Shown one piece after another: positions 48,501-60,500 of a stretch of 64,000 nt of DNA. Origin of the DNA: Mytilisepta virgata (lineage: Eukaryota > Mollusca > Bivalvia > Mytilida > Mytilidae); contig CM051517.1 of assembly GCA_028015205.1 (NCBI GenBank), positions 47,255,135 to 47,319,134 of the forward strand, read 5' to 3'. The position numbers and the translations under genes are program-made. Each line of letters starts with the position of its first letter. Position 1 is the first letter of the stretch. The notes beneath the pieces are model-generated. The model ran no database searches and was not told the origin of the DNA. It was given only the letters and a program-made list of their open reading frames with translations.

Positions 48501-51500
48501 TTATGATGGCAGCAATGGTCATTAAATGGTTCTTATCAGAATTTTGTTTTATGACCCCGACTGTCAGTGAAGATGGCCACCATAGCCTAACTTTGTTTAA
48601 ACATACATGTATGGCCCTATAGGAAAACCAGCCAAATAGACTGCTACACTTAAATTTTTAGTCCTGCTAAAGATGGAAAAGTTAAATCCAGGTTAGTGAT
48701 ACAGGCTCTTGAGAGCATCTAATTTAAATTGCAATTCTGTTGTTTAATTCGATGTCTTTATGTTTCTTTTCAGTTCTTTATGAAGATGTGATACCATCAG
48801 AAGCACCACCTTCCTATAAAGGACAAGCTGTAAAGTACTCGTATAAAGTTACCATTGGTGCACAGAAATTTAATCAACCTACAAAACTTATAAGAATACC
48901 ATTCAGAGTTATGGTATTACATGGTTAGTAAGGTCAACAAATATACAATATACTCTCTGACTCACTCCTTGAAACTTCGGTTTAGTCTAAATACTGAGAA
49001 AGTCCAGTAGGTTTTCTACATATGGGTCATTTAGAAAAGTCTTTGTTTAATGGGGGCAGCCATTAAGCAATCCGAAGTGAATTTATTTGTGCTACATGTA
49101 CATACTAAGGCTAGAAAAAGTTTCGTTCACCGGAAACGAAAGTAAGTAAAGTACGGGAAATAACTTGCTTCAAATTATAATTTTAGCGTCAGAATCGTGA
49201 TACCGGAAATGAGTTTCTGGACTGGCTATTGCTGTGCTCCCATCATGGGCCACGCCAACAGCATATTTTAAATGTATAGTATTAAACTACAATTTAGTCT
49301 AAATAGGATGAGTTGAAAATTTGGTTTCAAACCTGGTTTGTCCAAGTAAATTATAGTCGCAATAATATTTTGATGCAGAATTCTATTCATATTTAAAATT
49401 AATTACAGCAAGTCGAAAAATATCTTGAGGCATGTGGTGTTGAATGAACTTTAGCTTTCTAAGGTTAGTAGCCTAGTAAAGTCTCCAACTGGTACACTTT
49501 TCCTAAAATTCAACCACAGCTTGTATTGTGTTCTTGTTCACAGTGTTTATTATGTCATGTTAATTCACTAGATTATGCACAAAACTGTCCATTTTTTATG
49601 CCTTTTCTCTATAATGGATATAAAATCTCACATTTCTACCTGTTTCTAAGGGTCATACAAATTTTATATTTTCCACCTGTGTACATATTTTGTATATATG
49701 TACATGTATATACATGTATTTGAAGCCTGAAAATAATATTTTATAGAATAAATGTTATTTTCCATATGCAAGTATAAATTATATAGTAATAATATGACTT
49801 GTCCTGCCCTTCTGCCATTTATCTTAAAACGGTAAAACAATAGTAATCCGAGAAACGTTAACTACAGATACATTTTGTTTAAAAAGTAGCAATCACAGTA
49901 CCATTTTTGTAATAGTTAACTGTTTTTGTGATTAGCAGTTATGTATGCTTTACATGTACATTGTATGTACATCTTTATACCTGCATGTATATATTCAAGC
50001 TGAAATTTAAAATTTGATAAAAAAGTTTAAAAATTACAATGTACATAGAAATGTATTAAACTTAATTAACAACTGTGTATAACAAGACTGAAATATATTA
50101 TTTCAGTCCTAAACAACTCAAATTGTCAGATGCTATCGCAATTTTATATTTAAATTTAGTATGAAGTATCAGTAGACAAATAATGTTTTTTTAATCTAAA
50201 AAGGAGAATAATTGAGAGGTGTTTAAGAAGACTTTACTTTACATTGTCACAGTAAAGCCACTAAAAATAATTCCTAGATTCTTCTCCATGTTTTTTTTTA
50301 TCTTATATACTTACTTATTGAAGCCTTTTCTGAAATGCTACAAATTCATAGATTTGAGAAATAATTCAGGTTGGTTTAAAACATATCCTGATTTTACCAC
50401 GGGTAAGCCCTTTATGCCAAATATTTTGCCACGAGTGATATTCTCATATTACAGTTTCTACGACATTTTGAAACGCTGCAACATAGGTATTCAGACACGA
50501 AGTCGCCATAACGCAACGAAGGTTATACTATGACATCGTTAAAGCTTGTTGGAAACTTTACCATGATGTTATCAAACTAGCCGTCTGATATCTGTGACGT
50601 TAAAAGCAAAATATCAAATTTTACAACAGATGTAGATGGAAAGTGTTTAAGCACATCATATTAGAAATATGCATATTCAAGAACATGTATGAAATGGAAC
50701 CCCTGACAAATTGTAAGGATAAAATTTTAGGTTAATCTAATTGCTGTGTTAACTTGTACACATATAATAATATAGGGTTATTGAATGGGCTTTTTCATAT
50801 TGGTCCTGTATTATGTCCAAGGACAGTTGTATTGGGCCAAGGATAGCTGTATTTGGCATAGGCGAAGCCGAGGCCAAATGCAGCTGTCCGAGGCCCAATG
50901 TGATCTGTCCGAGGACATAATACTGGACCAATATGACAAAAGCCCATTCTATGATCCCTTTATTAACTAGCTGTGTAAAATCATGAAAATGTATGACTTA
51001 TTGTGATATTTTTGTTCACTTGTTTATAAATAAAAAATATATACCTTCATTGGCAAGTTTCCGATGGCCACATCTTCATATTCTTTCTTTCTTACCTTCA
51101 GGTCATTGATGGATGTGTGATGTTACATGCTAAATTTCTTTTCTTACAGTTGTTTTTGTAGTAATTTTTTTTACGCAAGCAACTATTATAGAAATAAATT
51201 ATAGCTTTGTCTCCTCCCAATATTATTTGCATCGATTTTCTAGGTTTTTGTCATCTGCTTGCAAACATGGCGGAAGTAAACAAATCCATATTGGGCCTAG
51301 GCCTTATTTTCATATTGAGGCTGAAATCCATATTGGTCCTGTTTTTCTGGCTCATATTTCCATATTGAGGCTAAAACTCGTATTGGTCCTGTTTTTCAGG
51401 CCTGATATCCATATTGAGGCTATAATCCATATTGGTCCAGGTTTTTGTTTGTTATTAGTTCTTGACATTTAGTATTGCATAGCCAATTTATAACATATTT

Positions 51501-54500
51501 TACACAACTAGTTAATAACAAATAATCTTCAACAGTTATCTGAATTTACATATTGTTCAGTTGCTTAATGATATTAACTTGTTTTATATACAGGTTTGAA
51601 TGACATAAGTGTTTATACAGAAGGGGAAGAGGTGACTCCATCAAATCCTTTTTTAAAGCCACAGCAATCAGAAAACTCATTATTAGATATAGCTATGCAG
51701 GTTTTATCAACTGTTACAGCAAGAAAAGCTCCTCGTAAGTGTTACTTCAGCTTGTATTGATGATGGACTTTCTTCAGAATCTGTGTATCAAAATATTAAA
51801 AGTATGGTTCTGTTCAAATCCTTTTACACAGAATATGCAATGTGCGGAATAGTAAATATAAGTCTTTTAGCCCCTAGGTAATGAATTGAGATTCAGCTCA
51901 TGTCTGTTAAACTCCATTCATATCTGACAGATTGACATTTTTCTGCCACAGATGGTTGGTACCATCAGGATTGTCAGGCTTCCTTCAATAAAGACTGGAT
52001 GTGCGATTATAGTAAAACCAATTGTTCTGAAAGTCACTTTACCCCAATAGATTAAACCTAATCTATGCTTATTTAACATTTTTTGCACTTTATTTCAGAT
52101 TCATATAACATTACAAATGCCAAAGGAAAAGTTGCCAAGTTTGTTTTGTTTAAACAGGCCTATAAATTAGGTGAAGATATTGTTGGTTTATTCAATTTTA
52201 CTGATGGAACAGTTCCATGTGTACAGGTAATAATTATTGTGTATAGAAAAGCAAGAAAAGATCAAATATTGACATGAAATCCACTTGTTATTTGCTTTCA
52301 TCAGCCATCAAATGGAATTCAGGGCCATAGTAGTTATTCTGGGCATCGATTTGGACCACCTAAGGACCGCTGATTACTGCCAAGTTTTGTTCCAATTGGC
52401 CCAGTGGTTTAAGAACATTTAAAATTTTATTTAAGTGTATATGTATCAATGTCGATCATAAAAATTAGTTCTGTTTGAGTAATGAAAGTTGAAGCTGTGG
52501 GAAATGTAAATTTTTGGGAGTTGTCTCATGCTTACTGTCGAATTTTCTCATTATTATTATTGGGCCACAGTTTTTTAATTTCTTGGTTTACGGATCCGCC
52601 GACCCGAATTTTCATAATTTGAGAAAAAAAAATAAAATTGAAGATTTACGATATTTTATCTCCGCAGACCTCAATTATTTTTGATGTTTGCAAATAATAA
52701 AAAAAAATAATGGCACGGCGTACTTTGTATGGTCTTTAAATCGTGTGTAAACTGGTAAACAAACATTTCTATTTATAACTTTCGTTTCGACTGACATCAT
52801 TCGTGTCAGAAGTAACAACAGTTATATATTACAAATTCTTTTTTATGAAACGAAACATACATTAATTACCATAAATGATAGATTTGTATCGTTGGATTTG
52901 ACCTTAGTTCGTAAGGTGACGAACTTGAGCATTTTGAGAATGTCGTCGCAAACAAACATGATAATCAATGAAACCGTGGAAAATAAACGAGATAGACAAC
53001 ATATTAAAGTTTGTGATAACATTTATACATAAATATAGATAGATCAATGGCTATGTGATGGCAATAGGAATTCCCTTTGAAGAGCTACATTTGTAGAATG
53101 TCTTATTATTTAATATATAACAGAAAGTAAAATGATATACAGACTTTTGTAATTTTACCTTTTTTTGTTTTTTTTGATTTCGACCGACCGACCCTACTTT
53201 TTGTGCAAGAAAATCCGTAAACCAAGAAATTAAAAAACTGTGGCCTTAGGTCACCTAGCCTAAAAGGCATGCGGTGTCCGTTGCTGTCCAGCGTAAACTT
53301 TCCTTTAAAGATCTTTTCCTCTTTAACCACTGGGCCAATTGGGACCAAACTTTGGTGGAATGGTCCTTGGGTGGCCCCCTTCTAAAAATAACTTGGGAGT
53401 GGTTGAGATCTTTACCCTATAACCATATATATTCTTACTACTTATTGGAAGATACTGTGGATTCATTAATATTCGTTGTATACCAATTTTCATGGTTTTC
53501 ATGGGTCCCAGTAAACCACGAATTTAAATATCCAACGAAAAATAATATTTTTACTCTTGTTTAAATGCACTGAAGTTTGAAACCACAAGTTTTTACAGCA
53601 TTTACTTGAATTCTGACATATGATGAGTTAGCTATTTCCACAGAGGATACAGTGTTTCATGTAATTTTGTCTTTGGTTACATATAAACACTCAAACAATT
53701 TTCTTTAAAAAGATGTTGACCGTGTAAATTGTCGCGGAATTCACTTCCGGTTTTTTTTATTCAAACATTCAAGAAAAATCTTAATCCTAAGTAGACCTAA
53801 ACAATACAGACTTTCTCATAAATTACAGTAAAAACATCTTGTCAAAAGATAATAAAGCAGAAATTATTGATCATAATCGGATTAAAAATATATATGTATA
53901 TGCCCTGAGGTATTTGGTGACAAGTGATTGCAATTTTGTCAATATATATTTCACACCTCTTTAACCTAATGAGTAAATAATTATGGATTTTGTTAATCTT
54001 GTTAAATTCATGACAAGCTTTAATTGTTCCGTTACAAATTTAAAGAATCTGTTTGTTAGACTTTTGTTTAATGAGCACTTTAAATCAGTACTTTACTGTA
54101 CAATATCAAGTCTGATCGGCACGTTTTGTCGCAGTATTTTCATGATATCTGATGTGCCAAGCCACGCATTTTTTTCTAAGCCAGCAATCCACGAATTTAG
54201 GTATCCTACGAAATGCATTTTTTCCTCTATCACAAAAATTGGTATCCACGAAAATAAATGAATCCACAGTGTGCATTCATGGATCTATATGGGGGTCCCT
54301 TTGTAACTTTTAAACCTCTGAGATCCCCAACCTTTTAGCATATATATTTTTAATCTTTAAGGGAAGATACATTCATTAATTTATAGGGGAGGGGGTTCCT
54401 GGGGGTTAGCCTTGTCCCCTCAAAATTAATTTGTCTTCACAATTTGGAAACCCATGAGATCCCCTCCCTATAACATATATTTTTACTCATTATGGGAAGA

Positions 54501-57500
54501 TGCATTATTTGATGTACCCCTAGGGGGTATGCCCACCCCTCAATAATTTTTCAACCCTCGAGATCCCCATCCTAAGGGGTATGCCCCACTGTCTCAAGAT
54601 AGTTACCTTTAAAACTCAGATCCCTACCCTATAGGGGGGTTCCTAGCGGGTATGCCCTGCCCCTCAAAATAGGAAATTTTAAACCCTTGAGATCCCTACC
54701 CTAAAACCATATAAATTCTGACTAGGGGTCCCAAGGGGTATGCCCCACACCTTCACTTCCCTTTTTAAATTGGAAACCCTTCAGATTCCCACGCTATAAC
54801 CATATATATTCTTACTCCTGATGGGAAGATGCATTCATAGATGTCATTTTTGGGGGGGATAGGGGGGTCATTGAGGAATTCCTTGTTTATGGGAAACTTT
54901 TTTTGAGAGAATTAGTCTGAGTGTTGGCATCCCAACACAATTAATACTTTTTCGCAATGCTTTTATGTTAGCTGACATATAATACTGTGATCTAGATAAC
55001 CAATCAAAGATTGTAGTAAAATGAAATCTTTAGCATTATAGAATGAAAATGTCAGTTTTTTAGCTCACCTGGCCATAGGCCATGTGAGCTATTGCCATCA
55101 CTTGGCGTCCGTCGTCGTCGTCGTCTGTAAACTTTTTCAAACGTTAACTCGTCCTAAACTACTGGACCGACTTCAACCTAACTTTGCAGAATTGTTCTTT
55201 AGGGCATCTGGAAAATTTCTATCGTTTAAAATTTTTGAAATGTCGAAAAACATGGCTGTCGTTACTATAAATAGAACATAGGGGTCCATCAGTAGTTTTC
55301 TGCAAATAACTTGAAAACGAAAGCAGATATCAAAATTTTGACATAGGGTCAAAATGTTCAGCACGATGAGATCTACCAGTGTGCAAATTTTTGTTACGAT
55401 CTTACAACTGATGTAGGAGTTGTTGCCCTTTAAATGTCAAATTTGGCAATATTTCGTTTTTCAAGGCTATTATTATGAAAATGAGAAGAGATAGATAATC
55501 AATGTAAGAACATAAGTTGCTCAGTTAATAAAGATCTATGAATGTTCAAAATTTCAGGTCAATCAGACATACCATGTTAGAGTTATTGCCCTTGAAAATG
55601 TCAAATTTGTTTGCAGATTTTCCCTTTTTGTGCAATTATTGTGAAAGGAGATAAATAATCAATGTAAGAATAAAAGTTGTTCAGTTAATTAAGATCTATC
55701 ACTGTGCCAATTTTCAGGTCAATCAGACAACCTATATTAGAGTTATTGCCCTTGGAAATTTAATTTTTTTCAGATTTTCACATATGTTCAAGTTTAGCAT
55801 TTTTAATCAGGATGTTGTTTATTTATATTTTATTGCTACTTGAAATTATTTTTATTGAAATTCTGTTTAATGTTTTGAATATTTCATCAACATTCAATTC
55901 ACAATAATTATTTTTTCATTGATGTACTCGTGAGCTTTGGTGCCGAGTGAGGGACCATACTCAAGGTTTTAGCATTTTTTTTTTCACTTCCATGTCATTT
56001 CCTGCAAAATCAGGTAAACTTTTCACTCTTGTTTATATCATGATTATTGTCCTTTGCCACAATTGTCCATTTACATCGTGCTTATTTATTATTGTCCTTT
56101 GCCACAATTGTCCAGAATCAATTTTACTTCCATAAAAGTCCATTCATTGGATGGAAGTTGACAAATGGGCCTTTAAATGGGTAATTGCTAAAAAGAGAGA
56201 CCTTTATACCTTAAAGACCAGGTGAGCGATTCAGGCTCCTGGGAGCCTCTTGTTTAAACTTGATAATGATTAGGCTTCATCTACAATTCAAATACAAACA
56301 TCATCTTTTATTTTGTTTTTAAGCTAATGTTGTCATTTATAATTGTCAGTTTTCTGTGACATTACAAAGTGAGGAACAAATCTCGGAAGAATGTAGGAAG
56401 AAACAAAGTCAGGGGACTGCTGTAACATCGTATGTCAAACATCAAGAGATGTGCCTTCATACAGCAAAAACACATATCAATATACCAATACCACTGTCGG
56501 CTACCCCCTGCTTTATAACAGATATAGGTAAATTAATGTATATAATTGCACCATGGACTCATTTCCAATTAAGTTTGAATTACCTCCCCATGCTGTACAA
56601 TTATGGCTATCAGGCCAAATAAAAGTTGTATAGTATAGTATACCCAAGTCATGTTGTTTACTCCTTCAATTTGTATACATATTCTGGTAGTTAAAATTCA
56701 GCATTTGTATGTTAAATGTTTCAGTATAAGGGAGCAACCATTTGATTTTTATGGGGGTGGGGGCTAGTTTGAGTTAATAGGAGTTTAAATTATCAGTAAT
56801 TGAAAGCGACCAAAATAAAATCCACCAAATATATAGAACATGTATGCTTCATTTTAATTGCCAACAGGTCTTGTTAGCAACTATGTCATAATTGGACAGT
56901 TAACACACTAATGATAGCCATTATTAAACAACTAGGTATAATTATAGCTAAAATGCATGTGTATTACAAATTTCCTAACAGGGCCATTATTACAAAACAG
57001 GGCATTATTACAGGGCCGATTATGAAAAAACTGGGCCATTATGAAATCAAAAAATTAAAGATGGCACACATTTCTGAGGATTTTGTCGCATGGAATTTTT
57101 TGTTGTTAATTGTGCTGATCGCAGAATTCTGTTTTATGCTATTAACTATAAAGAATTTCTATTCAGCGGGAATTTGTTAAAAAGACACCCCGGAAACTGA
57201 TTGAATTTAGCAGACAACAGGTAAGAAATGCAATGTCTGTTGACAATCCAGTAGAGTGCTTGCAAAGTGAAATAGCAATCAACGTGTATCTACTATAATG
57301 TGGGGGGGGGGACACTTAACATAAATTAATATTTACTCTGGGAAGAGAAATTTTGAGACTGACAATTTTCAGTAATCCTATTATCCAATGAACTTATCCC
57401 ATTTTGTTTAAATCATATGGTACAATGAAGCTCTGCAACATGTTTACTTTTCTATTTGATACTTCATCAGATTAAGTCCATTTCTCTGCAGCTTTAATAC

Positions 57501-60500
57501 CTATAACCACTGTATATGGTCTGAAACTTCTAGGCAAGTAAGTCTCATCAGTCTGACATCTAACCTTGACCACAATTTTAGGCTTGAGTGACTTTCATCC
57601 CATTTTTACAAATAAGTCCATTTCTAATCAAATGTTATAATGTATGTAGACCCACTATTTTTGGTCGATAGATAGTGTTTGTCGGGTACATACATGTACC
57701 GGTCTGAGGCCTGTCATCTGACCTTGGACACAGTTGTAGGCTTGAATGACACGCATGATATTTTTCAGACAAATGTTTCCTGACCATTACTATTTGTTTT
57801 AACGTATTTTCCTTTGACTTGCAATGTCGGGTATCAGATAATCTTTATAAGCTCACCTGGCCCTTCGGGCCAGGTGAGCTTTTGCCATCACTTGGCGTCC
57901 GTCGTCGTCCGTCCTCTGTCGTCGTCGTTGTCGTATTGAACTATTTCAAGAATCTTCTCCTCTGAAACTAATTGGGAAAATACCTTCAAACTTTAACTGA
58001 ATGTTCCTTAGGGTGTCTAGTTTATAAATTATATCTGAAGTGTTGATCTATCAACAAACATTCCCACTGTTGCTAAAATTAGAACGGGTCAAATGCAGTT
58101 TTTGGCTTATATCTCAAAACCCAAAGCATTTAGAGCAAAACTGACATGGGGGTAAAAATGTTCAACAGGTCAAGATCTACCAGCATTGAAATTTTCAGAT
58201 GAATCGGACAACCCTTTGATGGGTTATTGCCCCTGAATTGTTAATTTTAAGGAAATTTTGCAATTTTAGGCTGTTATCTTGAATATAATAATAGATAGAC
58301 AAACTGTAAACAACAAAAATGTTCAGCAAAGTAAGATCTACAAATAAGTCAACATGACCAAAATAGTCAATTGACCCCTTATAAGAGTTTCTGCCCTTGA
58401 AAGATTATTTACATGTAAACAGAAAATAATGGTCTGACATTGTCAGAGATGTTTAGGGCGTTACTTGAAATAAATTAAATGGTAGCAGTGCAAGTAAAAT
58501 GGAGCGTCAAGGGTCAAGGTCACTGAAAAATTCCATAGCAACCAATGAAAAAGTCCATAGCAACTGATGAAAAAAAGTCCCTAGCAACCATATATATTTA
58601 GGTTAAGGACTTTATAATTTACCTGTACAAGTCAAAAGAAAGGTCAAGGTCATTGAAAAATTCCATAGCAACCAATGAAAAAGTCCCTAGCAACTATATG
58701 TATTTGGGTTCAGGACCCTACAATTTACCTGTTCATGTCAAAATGGAAAGTCAAGAGTCAATGCCATTGAAAAAGTCCATAGCAACTGATGAAAAAGTCC
58801 CTAGCAACCATATATATTTAGGTTAAGGACTTTATAATTTACCTGTACAAGTCAAAAAGAAGGTCAAGAGTCAATGCCGTTGAAAAAGTCCATAGCAACC
58901 AATCAAAAAGTCCCTAGCAACCATATATAATTTGGTTCAGGACCCTACAATTTACCTGTTCAAATCAAAATTTAAGGTGAAGAGTCAATGCCATTGAAAA
59001 AGTCCATAGCAACCGATGAAAAAGTCCTTAGCAACCATATCTTTTTAGGTTCAGGATTCTAAATTTTAGCTGTACAGGTCAATATTAAGGAGAAAATTGT
59101 GACAGTATACATTAAATAGCAAAAATAATCATTGATGCAAGATCTACTGGCACACAAAAGATAAGAGGTGAGCGATTCAGGCTCTTGGGAGCCTCTTGTT
59201 CTGTGTCCATGTGCATACTCAGGCGAGACATTTAGTGTGTCCATTCTTTTTAATGGTCAAAATTTGAAATACCTCCTCTTTTGTAACTCTTATCCAAATA
59301 AAACAATACTTCATTAAATGATTTTAGAAGCCATATATTTTCTCACTATTATTGGTTTAGTCAGATTTACATAGAAGTTTCAGGTGAGCGAGATAAACTC
59401 TATCAGTCGTTTGATTTAAATTATTCTCCATTGGATGGTTACTTTTCAATATTAGAATTATTAATGTCAATCTGATCAAAAGTTTTCTTGTCTACATAAG
59501 TACATGTAATAGAATTTAAAACAATCTTTTTAGCTAAAAGGCCAGGTGAGCTATTCTCATCACTTTGCGTCCGTCGTCGTATGTCATTGTCGTCGTAAAT
59601 TTTTCACATTTTTATCAACTCCTCTGAAACCACTAAAACCAATTTAAACCAAACTTAAGTTGAATGGTCCTTGGATGGTCCCCTTTAAAAATTGTGTTCG
59701 GTTTTCCGGGGCACTATACAATATGGCTGTCATGGTCGAACATAGTTTAACCTTGGACCCTATGGGAATTTTAACATTTTCGTTAACTTCTCGGAGACCA
59801 TGGCGCCAATTTGAACCAAACTTTGGTGGAATGGTCCTTGGGTGGCCCCTTTTAAAATTTGTGTTCAGTTTCACCGAACGCCATCCAACATAGCCGCCAT
59901 GGCTGGACTTAGTTTAACATTGAGCCTATGGGAATTTTACTTTTTCGTCAACTCCTCTGTAACCACTGAACCAATTTAAACCAAACTTAAGTGGAGTGGT
60001 CCTTGGATGGTCCCCTTTAAAATTTATGATTGGTTTTTCAGGGCAGCCATCCAATATGGCTGCAATGGTTGGACATAGTTTAACCTTGGACCCTATGGGA
60101 ATTTTAACATTTTCGTTATCTTCTCGGAGACCATTAGGCCAATTTGAACAGAACTTTGGTGGAATGCACCTTGGATGGCCCCTTTTAAAATTTATGTTTG
60201 GTTTCCCCGAACACCATCCAACATGGCCGCCATGGCTGGACTTAGTTTAACATTGAGCCTATTGGAATTTTACTTTTTCGTCAACTCCCCTGAAACCACT
60301 GAGTCAATTTGAACCAAACTTTGGTGGAATGGTCCTTGGGTGGCCCCTTTTCAAACTTATGTTCCGCATCCCCAACTTCCAACCGACATGGCTGCTGTTA
60401 CTTAAAATAGAAAAAGGGGGGATGAAATTCAAAAATCTTCTATGAAACTACAAGGCCAGTTTAAAAGGTCCTTTTTCAGAATTGTCTGATTTCGTGGACT

